Part shown: piece after piece, positions 30,910 through 36,978 of the stretch | How the letters are laid out: every line of letters begins with the position of its first letter | Numbering within the stretch: position 1 is the first letter of the stretch | Source: Sphaerochaeta sp. | Lineage (GTDB): Bacteria > Spirochaetota > Spirochaetia > Sphaerochaetales > Sphaerochaetaceae | Reading direction: 5' to 3' | Length of the DNA: 37,124 nucleotides | Assembly: GCA_016342655.1 (NCBI GenBank) | Contig: JAEINL010000037.1 | Coordinates: forward strand, 1 to 37,124 | Translations under genes and position numbers: made by a program | The notes under the pieces: model-generated | The model's database searches: none | The model's input: the letters and a program-made list of their open reading frames with translations, nothing else | What the model was told of the DNA's origin: nothing

Positions 30910-30976
30910 GTAGAAGTCAATATATCGACTTCTACGGCAAAGAACAACAGACAAATGGTCGATTTATAGACTTCTA
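30910..30976 (-). promoter_or_regulatory. Promoter and operator of the 30421-30882 gene
   Basis: GTAGAAGTC and GACTTCTAC form perfect 9-bp arms around AATATATC at 30910-30935. On the minus strand the middle contains TATATT, with TTGTTC 17 bp upstream as a possible -35. A further half-site GACTTCTA lies at 30969-30976. A dimeric repressor sitting on the -10 box is the simplest reading. Confidence 0.6.
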
Positions 30977-31348
30977 GACACAAAAAAACCAGCATCATCA
31001 AAAAAGGCGCATATTTAGCGAATAAGGAGGTTTTGTGAGGCTCGGCGTCCCGTTCCCTGGAATCGGGCGAAAACGAAGTTTGAGCCGTGTTCAGGGCAGA
31101 ATTTAGGGTACACACGCTCCAAGCAGACAACACCCGACGAGCGCAAAATCACATTTCTTCCCCCTCAAAGGATTCTTCAACGGCTTTTCAAGTAAAAAAG
31201 CTGTTTGAAGTTTGCTAGGTTAAGATCGCGGCGCTGGCGAAGCCAGCTATCTGCCGCTACCTTCTTTCCAATTCTTTTTGTTTTTGCCTTTGGGTGGGCG
31301 GAGCGAAGCGGAGGTGGTTTTGGCCATAGGCCAAAAGGGTGCCTTTAA
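30977..31348. other. Intergenic region between the early gene and oriV2
   Basis: I see no supported gene. The region from about 31225 resembles the region left of the replicon 1 iterons (from about 36735) in several short blocks such as TATCTGCCGC and GGAGCGAAGCGG, so it is probably the outer part of origin 2. The part 30977-31225 shows nothing clear. Confidence 0.4.
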
Positions 31349-31374
31349 TGCCTTTCGCGCGTAAGCGCGGCCAG
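31349..31374. repeat. 26-bp block shared by both origins, copy in oriV2
   Basis: The block, starting TGCCTTTCGCGCG, is identical at 36874-36899, and lies 118 bp ahead of the first iteron here and 80 bp ahead of it in replicon 1. Its centre CGCGC-GTAA-GCGCG is a hairpin. A host or Rep protein site in the origin is likely. Confidence 0.6.
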
Positions 31375-31491
31375 GATTGGTTTTTTTTGGGAACCGAAGG
31401 CATATATTCTTATTCTTTCTTAGGGAAGGGATTAAGAGGGAAGAAAGGGAGAGATTAGTAAAAGTTAATAATTCAAAACTGATACAATGTT

Positions 31492-31744
31492 AAGGCGCGG
31501 GGGAAACCTCGCATAAGGCGCGGGGGAAACCTCGCATAAGGCGCGGGGGAAACCTTTTTGAAAATTGAGGCGCGGGGGAAACCTCGCATTAAAACACCCA
31601 AGGCGCGGGGGAAACCTCGCATTAAAACACCCAAGGCGCGGGGGAAACCTTTTTTAAATCAAAAGCCAAGTAGTAATACCTGCCAGTAAGGGCCGTAAGG
31701 CGCGGGGGAAACCTTTCAAAAAAGGCAAGGCGCGGGGGAAACCT
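31492..31744. repeat. Replicon 2 iteron array
   Basis: Eight copies of AGGCGCGGGGGAAACCT begin near 31492, 31515, 31538, 31567, 31600, 31633, 31697 and 31727 (the fourth differs in its first base). Distances are 23, 23, 29-30, 33, 33, 64 and 30 bp. The spacers are AT-rich. The array lies just behind rep2, as the first array does behind rep1, so it is the likely oriV of replicon 2. Confidence 0.88.
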
Positions 31745-31766
31745 TTTTTTTAAAGCCCTAAAAAAA

Positions 31767-31789
31767 GAAAAGGGCCATCGGCCCTTTTC
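31767..31789 (-). terminator. Terminator of the parA2-rhh2-rep2 operon
   Basis: GAAAAGGGCC and GGCCCTTTTC form a perfect 10-bp stem with loop ATC, with T/A runs around it. It lies about 20 nt past the rep2 stop and separates it from the iterons. Confidence 0.82.
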
Positions 31790-31807
31790 ACTGTATTATG
31801 ATTCTGA

Positions 31808-33247
31808 TCAATCATTTGATTTCGACTTGTTAAGTGCTTCTTGTCGCGCCCTTTGTCGGGCGTTGGCCTTTACAACGTCTCCAATAAGGTTCCTTGTTGG
31901 CCAAAGAGTATATTCGTAATCAATCACGGTGCGTGTACCTTCTTTTACGACAGCATCTTTCGTGTATTTACTAATTTTTTTATAGAACTCACTAATCAAT
32001 GGTTTATTGAGGCTTTCAATCTGTCGTTCTAATGAAATTTTATACTCTCTTTGTTTCTTCGTAGGATTTGTTACCGCTTCCGCAACTTGTAAGCGTTTGT
32101 TCAAATCCAAAAGTTTTTGCTCCTTTTCTTCTTTGGTTTTAGAAGTTATTTCTTCTAAAACACTATCCATTAATTCAGCACTTTCTCTAGGGCGTGAAGT
32201 TGAAAAACCATAGCCAACTTCTTCCATGTATTCCGACAAGAAAAACGTGTATGGGTTGTTTTTATCCAAATTTCGTTTGGAATACGTGATCTTATGGAGC
32301 AATTTCCGGCCAAGCGTTTTCAAACGCATGGAAGTTTCATAATCAACGATCCGATGAGTGGCGTTTTTAATGGATTCTGTAGTAGGTGAATTGAATCGAA
32401 CTACAACCCGCTTATTTCTACCTTTTCCTGATTCCCCCAAGCTCAAAATATACGTTTCTTCAAATATGACTCCCCCTGTTTCCCTGTTTTTGCAGACCAT
32501 GGATGAGCGGCGAAGAATGAACAGGCTTTGCATGATCTCAACAGAGCTTGCGGATTTACCAATTCGCTTAAGCTCACGCTGTATATCTCGCACATAAAAG
32601 GCAACGGCCAACATTTGGTCCAGCACAATTCCTTTGCCATCCATTGCCATCTTTTTGAGAACTTCTAGAAGGACCTCTTCTTTATCTCCTGGGTAATAGT
32701 CTATCCACTCTCCTTTAAATTTGCCTTTTTTCTTTTCAATCTTCGCAGGAAGGATTGCTACCTCAAGATTCAAACCCAAAGGGGTAGAGAAGGGTCTAAT
32801 CAATACAGGCAAGGTTCCTTGTTCTGTCCAGGGTTGTTTTTTTTGATAATAAAACAACGGGGCGTTTACAGATATATCTGTTGTGAAAGAATACCGCGCT
32901 TCTTCTTTGACTTCGTGAAAGAGCGAAATCCAAACAGACTTTGTTTCCTTCATCTCAGCTATCTCATCAAATGGTTGCACCTTTACCGTTACCGATTTAT
33001 CCTCAAAATTGGACATAGGGGAACCTCCTGTGTCCTCCCCGGCCTCGCCGGGGGTTTTGGGTCGAGCGTTGCCGCGCTCGGCCCTCTTTTTAGGCAACTT
33101 TGTTTCTATCCAAGACGTTTCTTTCTCACGATCATCGAGAATCCGTTTTGTATCAGTCACAATTTCCCGACCTTCCTTCACTAGCTCCTTGAGCAATGAA
33201 GAAACGTCTTCTATTTCAAAACTTGCGGGATCGGACTTTTCAGGCAT
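31808..33247 (-). CDS. Replication initiator protein of replicon 2
   Basis: The 479-aa protein is a diverged homologue of the replicon 1 initiator with the same block order: ERGNARPKTPGEAGED near residue 58-73, IQRELKRIG in the middle and TVIDYEYTLWP near the end. A longer central part accounts for the extra length. Its start overlaps the rhh2 stop (TAATG). An internal ATG at 33016, with an AGGAGGT Shine-Dalgarno, follows two conserved hairpins as in rep1. Its codon use is much AT-richer than rep1, so the two replicons have different histories. Confidence 0.85.
   Translation of the reverse strand: MPEKSDPASFEIEDVSSLLKELVKEGREIVTDTKRILDDREKETSWIETKLPKKRAERGNARPKTPGEAGEDTGGSPMSNFEDKSVTVKVQPFDEIAEMKETKSVWISLFHEVKEEARYSFTTDISVNAPLFYYQKKQPWTEQGTLPVLIRPFSTPLGLNLEVAILPAKIEKKKGKFKGEWIDYYPGDKEEVLLEVLKKMAMDGKGIVLDQMLAVAFYVRDIQRELKRIGKSASSVEIMQSLFILRRSSMVCKNRETGGVIFEETYILSLGESGKGRNKRVVVRFNSPTTESIKNATHRIVDYETSMRLKTLGRKLLHKITYSKRNLDKNNPYTFFLSEYMEEVGYGFSTSRPRESAELMDSVLEEITSKTKEEKEQKLLDLNKRLQVAEAVTNPTKKQREYKISLERQIESLNKPLISEFYKKISKYTKDAVVKEGTRTVIDYEYTLWPTRNLIGDVVKANARQRARQEALNKSKSND
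33016..33085 (-). promoter_or_regulatory. Twin-hairpin element before an internal rep2 start
   Basis: The stems are GGGCCGAGCG/CGCTCGACCC (one mismatch, loop CGGCAA) and CCCCGGC/GCCGGGG (loop GAG), followed by AGGAGGTTCCCCT and ATG. This is the replicon 2 counterpart of 1193-1261. It stands out as a GC-rich island in an AT-rich gene. Confidence 0.6.
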
Positions 33248-33534
33248 TACGGTTTCCAGTAACCTTTTTGCTCAAGCAAATTTTCCAATAATCCGCGAAT
33301 TACACTATTCCCATTGATACTTTTGTCGCCGGTGGCTCTCCGCATGTCACGAACATAATCCTCTAGCGGATCAAAGATGGAAGCCCGAAGCAGCACATTT
33401 TTCCCTTTCATAGGATCTTGAATCTTTTTGAGGGCTTTCTGATGTTCCGGCAAATTCTTCGGCCTATTCCCCTTCCGACCGGGGGAAACCTCTAAATTAA
33501 GATCCAGACCATTAACCTCCATTTCCTTTCCCAT
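33247..33534 (-). CDS. Small ribbon-helix-helix-like partition partner (replicon 2)
   Basis: The 95-aa protein overlaps parA2 by one base and rep2 by one base. The N-terminal half is basic and probably disordered; the C-terminal half (KGKNVLLRASIFDPLEDYVR, then NSVIRGLLENLLEQ) fits a ribbon-helix-helix. It is the positional match of the 1427-1687 protein. Its likely sites are the AAGTACTT-type 8-bp repeats before parA2 and at 29893-29995. Near its start the DNA contains a 13-bp piece of the iteron (33480-33492). Confidence 0.68.
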   Translation of the reverse strand: MGKEMEVNGLDLNLEVSPGRKGNRPKNLPEHQKALKKIQDPMKGKNVLLRASIFDPLEDYVRDMRRATGDKSINGNSVIRGLLENLLEQKGYWKP

Positions 33535-34283
33535 TATTCACTCCCTATTTTACGTATTACTTCCCTAACAAAAGCACTCATATCTAATGCCGCACGGCTT
33601 GAAGGCTCATAATCGAAGATAGATTTTTGGTCCAAAGGACTTTCTTCATAAGCCGTAAGTTCATGAATCACTGTTTCAAATATATATTGTGGATACATTT
33701 TACGAAGCTTTTGAATGGTAGTCCTATGAAGACGCGTAGGCTTAACTTTATTCATAACAAAACCAAGTAAAGACGCGTGGGAAGCTTCCGTTGAACGCAT
33801 TTCCTTAACTTTCAAGAACAGTTTTCGAAGTCCATCCAGCCCATATTTTGAAGGCTGTAGAGGGACAATCAAATAATCAGAAGCCATAATCCCAGCCAAA
33901 GTTAAATTGGTTATCTGTGGATTCGAATCTATAACAATATAATCGAAAATATTTTCAGCTATTATCTTTTCCACTATTTGAGCAAATACATCCGGGCCTT
34001 CCGGCATAAATTGCACAGAATCAAGATCATCGTCTCCGGCAACAAGCCAAATGTTTGGGCCAACCTCTTGAGGGTTGCTTATGGAGCCGCGGTACATACT
34101 GGAAGTATAACATTTTGGCTTTTCTCCTTCGGCCAAAAAAGACCCTGTTAAATTAGCCTGGCCATCATTATCAATAACCAAAACTTTCAATCCAAGTTGT
34201 GCTAACCCATGGGCCAAATTGAAACTAATGGTCGTTTTACCAACCCCGCCTTTCTGATTTAAAAGACAAATCACTTTAGTCAT
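33534..34283 (-). CDS. parA: ParA-type partition ATPase (replicon 2)
   Basis: ATG 34283 gives 249 aa, starting MTKVICLLNQ and the deviant Walker A KGGVGKTT. Walker B is DYIVIDSNPQ near residue 115. The open frame continues 55 codons upstream, but that part covers the promoter, the octads and the conserved leader, so the internal ATG is preferred (AGAGGTATAT before it). It is only distantly related to ParA1, which suggests the two partition systems are compatible. Confidence 0.9.
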   Translation of the reverse strand: MTKVICLLNQKGGVGKTTISFNLAHGLAQLGLKVLVIDNDGQANLTGSFLAEGEKPKCYTSSMYRGSISNPQEVGPNIWLVAGDDDLDSVQFMPEGPDVFAQIVEKIIAENIFDYIVIDSNPQITNLTLAGIMASDYLIVPLQPSKYGLDGLRKLFLKVKEMRSTEASHASLLGFVMNKVKPTRLHRTTIQKLRKMYPQYIFETVIHELTAYEESPLDQKSIFDYEPSSRAALDMSAFVREVIRKIGSE

Positions 34284-34310
34284 ATATACCTCTTCGATGT
34301 TGCAAACACT

Positions 34311-34334
34311 AAGTACTTGGGTACGCAAGTACTT
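34311..34334 (-). promoter_or_regulatory. AAGTACTT-type 8-bp repeats in the parA2 promoter
   Basis: AAGTACTT, GGGTACGC and AAGTACTT follow each other without gaps. A -35-like TTGACG (minus strand, 34341-34346) lies just upstream, so the repeats fill the promoter spacer and the -10. This is the same plan as at 29893-29916. Binding by the replicon 2 RHH-like protein would repress the par2 operon, and the site may also act as the centromere. Confidence 0.72.
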
Positions 34335-34392
34335 ATAAAACGTCAACACATAATCCTCTTGCGGGTTCGCTCTTGACGCTTTATGTTCTCGA

Positions 34393-34478
34393 TGCGGTGG
34401 CTTGCCTCCACCGTTGACGGTTGTAATGTTAAGTTGCGACTGTCTCATTGGTAGGGCCGGGGATGTTCCCCGGCCCGT
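34393..34478 (-). repeat. Conserved structured element upstream of par2
   Basis: It matches 2624-2698 in a 30-base block and in the block GTCTCATTGGTAGGGCCGGG. The two parts are separated by a different spacer in each copy. The stem GCGGTGG/CCACCGC with a loop holding AGGCAAG, and the GC-rich stem at the other end, are kept. Confidence 0.55.
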
Positions 34479-34503
34479 TGCCGTTTACAGGCCAAGCATT
34501 TCC

Positions 34504-34690
34504 CTAGCCTGGCAAGTCTGCATGGCCAGCTGCGCCGATCCGGTTAAATTCTTTCAAAAGGTCTTCACCCTTAAACCAAATGTGCATTGTTCCGGCCTTG
34601 AACCATTTGAAGCGGAAATATTCCGTTTCTGCCTCTGTTCTGTATTCCCTAATCGCCTGATTGATTGCGGTTACTGCATCCTCTGGCCTC
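34504..34690 (-). pseudogene. C-terminal remnant of a DUF4942-like protein
   Basis: The frame ending at 34504 contains YFRFKWFKAGTMHIWFKGED, then LLKEFNRIGA, which resembles from memory the end of DUF4942 proteins found in plasmids beside methylase-like domains. About 55 residues are left, and the upstream part of the frame is hairpin DNA with no family match. No start is evident, so it is called a remnant. Confidence 0.55.
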
Positions 34691-34738
34691 TTGGGGAGTC
34701 CCTGGCCAGGCGCAAGCCGGTGCGCCAGGCCCACGAAA

Positions 34739-34759
34739 AAGCCCCGCATGGCGGGGCTT
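34739..34759 (-). terminator. Terminator of the ssb operon
   Basis: AAGCCCCGC and GCGGGGCTT form a perfect 9-bp stem around ATG, followed on the minus strand by TTTTT. It lies 16 nt past the stop of the 34775-35119 gene. Confidence 0.82.
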
Positions 34760-34774
34760 GACTCGGTTCGTTGG

Positions 34775-35119
34775 CTAGTAGGGTTTTCGCCGCATCAAGA
34801 GGCGTATTGTGCCTTTATCATACTCGAATTGTTGGATGATATAAGCATCCATCAAGACCTCAAGCCGTCCTCGGTAGACTTGTCCACCGCAGGTGGAGCA
34901 ATCCACGTCCGTGCGCCAGAGTTCGCCGTTGGAAAACGACCTGGGCGAGGACGCCAGGCTTTCGCATGTGATGTATTCGACGCATTGTTGTTTTTCCGTT
35001 TCTCCGGGCGCGGCCAGAGGGTGCGCCCGGCCACCGGCTTGCTGTGCAAGCGGGTGGCCGTCCTGGGCCAGTGCCATGGGCGCGGCCAAGAGCAAAATGA
35101 TGAGGATCAGGTAAGGCAT
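34775..35119 (-). CDS. Secreted small cysteine-containing protein in the ssb operon
   Basis: The 114-aa protein from ATG 35119 has a signal peptide (MPYLILIILLLAAPMALA). The mature part has four Cys (CVEYITC and CSTC), suggesting two disulfides or a metal site. GGAG before the ATG supports the start. It is cotranscribed with ssb, separated by a stable hairpin. I do not recognise the family. An envelope protein made early after transfer could act in entry exclusion, but this is a guess. Confidence 0.6.
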   Translation of the reverse strand: MPYLILIILLLAAPMALAQDGHPLAQQAGGRAHPLAAPGETEKQQCVEYITCESLASSPRSFSNGELWRTDVDCSTCGGQVYRGRLEVLMDAYIIQQFEYDKGTIRLLMRRKPY

Positions 35120-35136
35120 TTGGACTCCAAGAAAGA

Positions 35137-35160
35137 AGGGGGAAGGCTTCCCTTCCCCCT
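35137..35160 (-). other. Intercistronic hairpin after ssb
   Basis: AGGGGGAAGG and CCTTCCCCCT form a perfect 10-bp stem with loop CTTC, without a clear T run. It lies between the ssb stop and the secreted-protein start, like the hairpin at 4312-4340 behind ardC. Confidence 0.55.
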
Positions 35161-35169
35161 GTTGTGGTT

Positions 35170-35505
35170 CTAGCCTTCCTGGGCTGCCTTGCGGGTGATG
35201 TGGATCTGATCCACGTACACCTTGAGCGAGGCGGCGGGGATCTTCTTCTTGGCGTTTTCGGGGTCTTTGGCCATGTAGATGTTGGCGGTGATTGCCTGGT
35301 TGGTGGCCACGGTCACGGTGTCGCCGGGGCCGAAGTCCAGGGCTTCGGCACGGGAACCCCACAGGGCGCACTCGTACCAGACCGTTTCCCATTCGTCGCC
35401 GCGCTTGAAGTTGTGGGCCACGCTGAAGTTTTTGACCTTGGAATCTCCCACGGTCCTGACTTCATCCACCTTGCCGACCTTGCCAGTAATGGTTGCGATG
35501 AACAT
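35170..35505 (-). CDS. ssb: Plasmid single-stranded DNA-binding protein (SSB-like)
   Basis: The 111-aa protein fits one OB fold: MFIATITGKVGKVDEVRTVG, VKNFSVAHNFKRGDEWETVW and YECALWGSRAEAL, then GDTVTVATNQAITANIY. This follows the strand order of bacterial SSB. The acidic C-terminal tip of chromosomal SSB (DDDIPF) is missing, so it cannot recruit repair proteins in the usual way. Plasmid SSBs are leading-region genes that protect the incoming strand and damp the SOS response. The start follows GGAGGCAAGAGTT, the same form as before ardC, and the same hairpin-rich element lies upstream. Confidence 0.82.
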   Translation of the reverse strand: MFIATITGKVGKVDEVRTVGDSKVKNFSVAHNFKRGDEWETVWYECALWGSRAEALDFGPGDTVTVATNQAITANIYMAKDPENAKKKIPAASLKVYVDQIHITRKAAQEG

Positions 35506-35579
35506 AACTCTTGCCTCCAGGTTAGGGTTTCATTGGTTTTTTGGTTTTCGCTTGCCTTGGGGCCTTTGTCAACTTCCTG

Positions 35580-36340
35580 CCCCCCCAACATCCTCCTGGC
35601 GTGGGGGGCCGGATGCCTTCGCATCTGTCCCGGCCCCCCTGCCAAGGAGGATGATGCCCCTTTGGGGCTACCCGGCTGCCGCCCTGTCGGCACGTCTGGC
35701 TTGTTCCTTGCCAGCCTGTCAGCGGAAGGGGCCACTAGACAGATTCCGCAGCAGGGAAATGGGAGGGAACCGCAAAAGTCGTGTACGCGAAGCGGGAGCG
35801 AGTTTTGTGGGAGGAACCGATTTGCCTGTTGCGGGTTCTGGCGGCTCCTTAGAGCAGAAGGCTGAAAAGCAAGGGGCATGACAGACAGTGCCGTCAGGAT
35901 CAGCGGCTTGACCGGGCTAATGGGATTCCAAAGGCCCCCGGCCTTTGGGCTACTGCCGGGGAGAATCCCGGCGCGGAGTCCAGCGGCAAGAGGCTGGTCG
36001 CGGGTCAAGCCCGCGAAATGCTGGTGGCCGTCCTCGGCCTGGGAACTTCGCACGTCATGTGCGCATCGAGGCCGCGCCAGGCGCAAGCCGGTCGGTGTGG
36101 CCGCTTTGGGTCCGGGCCTGGCCCGGTTTGCAGTCGCGGCTAGTCCAGGGCGTGGCCCTGGCCGTTCGGGCGCAGCACGAATGGGATGAAGTTCGCGCTG
36201 CCGGCCACCAGCTGGCCGGGGCGATGAGTTCCAAGAAAAAGAGCCGCTTGTAAAAAGCGGCTCTTTGGAGTGCGTAGCACGAATCTTGAGTCATTTGGGC
36301 CAGCGACCCTAGCCCGTGAGGGTGGAACCGTGTTCCAATC
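35580..36340 (-). repeat. Hairpin-rich element, copy B (upstream of ssb)
   Basis: This is the second copy of the 755-bp element, aligned from CCCCCCCAACATCC at its left end to GGAACCGTGTTCCAAT at its right end, same orientation, again right before a minus-strand leading-region gene. Differences to copy A fall often in loops (CCCC-TTT-GGGG against TAA, CCAGGGC-GTG-GCCCTGG against TTG). In CCGGGC-CTG-GCCCGG it has a perfect stem where copy A has a T-T mismatch. The 257-aa minus-strand frame across it is not protein-like. Confidence 0.7.
36238..36266 (-). terminator. Terminator inside hairpin-rich element B
   Basis: AAAGAGCCGCTT and AAGCGGCTCTTT form a 12-bp stem with loop GTAAA and a T run on the minus strand, the counterpart of 5913-5941. 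Confidence 0.75.
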
Positions 36341-36398
36341 GGCTTGATCGGTTCCGCGCTCCTGGGCGCGGACACCGCTCTAGCCGATCTCGGCGCGG
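36298..36398 (-). repeat. Conserved block C, copy 3
   Basis: It has GGTGGAACCGTGTTCCAAT and GATCTCGGCGCG in the same order as the copies at 5974 and 30320, ahead of a minus-strand terminator. Here no gene lies directly upstream, so a transcript from this block would need its own promoter. Confidence 0.5.
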
Positions 36399-36399
36399 T

Positions 36400-36978
36400 C
36401 CTCGCCGTAGGCGCGGAGGCCTCCGGCAAGCCGGGGTGCAAATCCGCAACGCCGACCCCGGCACAGGCTCTTGCAAGCCTACATCCGAGAGACGCGGGCC
36501 GCCCAAGTTTATTTCGACGCGCACATTTGCCCCACAACGCCCTAAACGTTGCTCCCGACGACCACTCCCCGGATTTCGCCGTTGGCGAAGCCAGCGGCCC
36601 CAGGAGGGAGCAAATTCGGGGTATCCCGAAGGCGACCGCAACCCGCAGAGGCGAAGCCGCATCCTAACCCTCAAAGGTTTCTTAATTCAGATCCGTTAGG
36701 CCAAGCCTGACGTGTCGAGCTTGCGATTCCGATAGCGGCCCTGGCCGTAGGCCAGGTATCTGCCGCCACCTTAAAGCGGCCACAGGCCGCATGGAGCCGC
36801 AGGCGGCTCTGTTTGGGTGGAGGAGGAGCGAAGCGACGGGGGGCCGCGCCAAGGGCGCGGGGGCCTGCCTTTTTGCCTTTCGCGCGTAAGCGCGGCCAGC
36901 CCTGTCTTTTTCTTTTCTTCTCTTGGGTGAAAGAGGGGAAAGAAAAGAGGGTAAAGATATAATAAGGATGCAAACGAC
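36400..36978. other. Non-coding region left of the replicon 1 iterons
   Basis: I see no supported gene; frames here are by-products of G+C richness. GC-rich stems such as GGCCGCGCC-AA-GGGCGCGGGGGCC occur. From about 36690 the region shares short blocks with 31225-31480, including the identical 26-bp block at 36874-36899. An AG-rich stretch (36920-36965) then leads into the iterons. It is probably the outer part of oriV1. Confidence 0.5.
36874..36899. repeat. 26-bp block shared by both origins, copy in oriV1
   Basis: The block is identical to 31349-31374, including the CGCGC-GTAA-GCGCG hairpin, and lies 80 bp ahead of the first iteron of replicon 1. Conservation between two replicons with unlike iterons points to a factor common to both. 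Confidence 0.6.

Noticed and set aside
31492..31744. Repeats resembling a CRISPR array
   Set aside because: The 17-bp repeats are too short and the spacers vary from about 5 to 46 bp, some nearly identical to each other. No cas genes are present, and the place behind rep2 fits iterons.
34284..34448. N-terminal extension of parA2 to 34448
   Set aside because: It would run through the operator repeats and conserved leader. The internal ATG at 34283 has a ribosome site and starts at the normal place before Walker A.
35313..36086. 257-aa minus-strand frame across hairpin-rich element B
   Set aside because: Its composition is not protein-like, it overlaps ssb in another frame, and copy A does not keep the same frame as one protein. 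The DNA is better explained as structured non-coding sequence.
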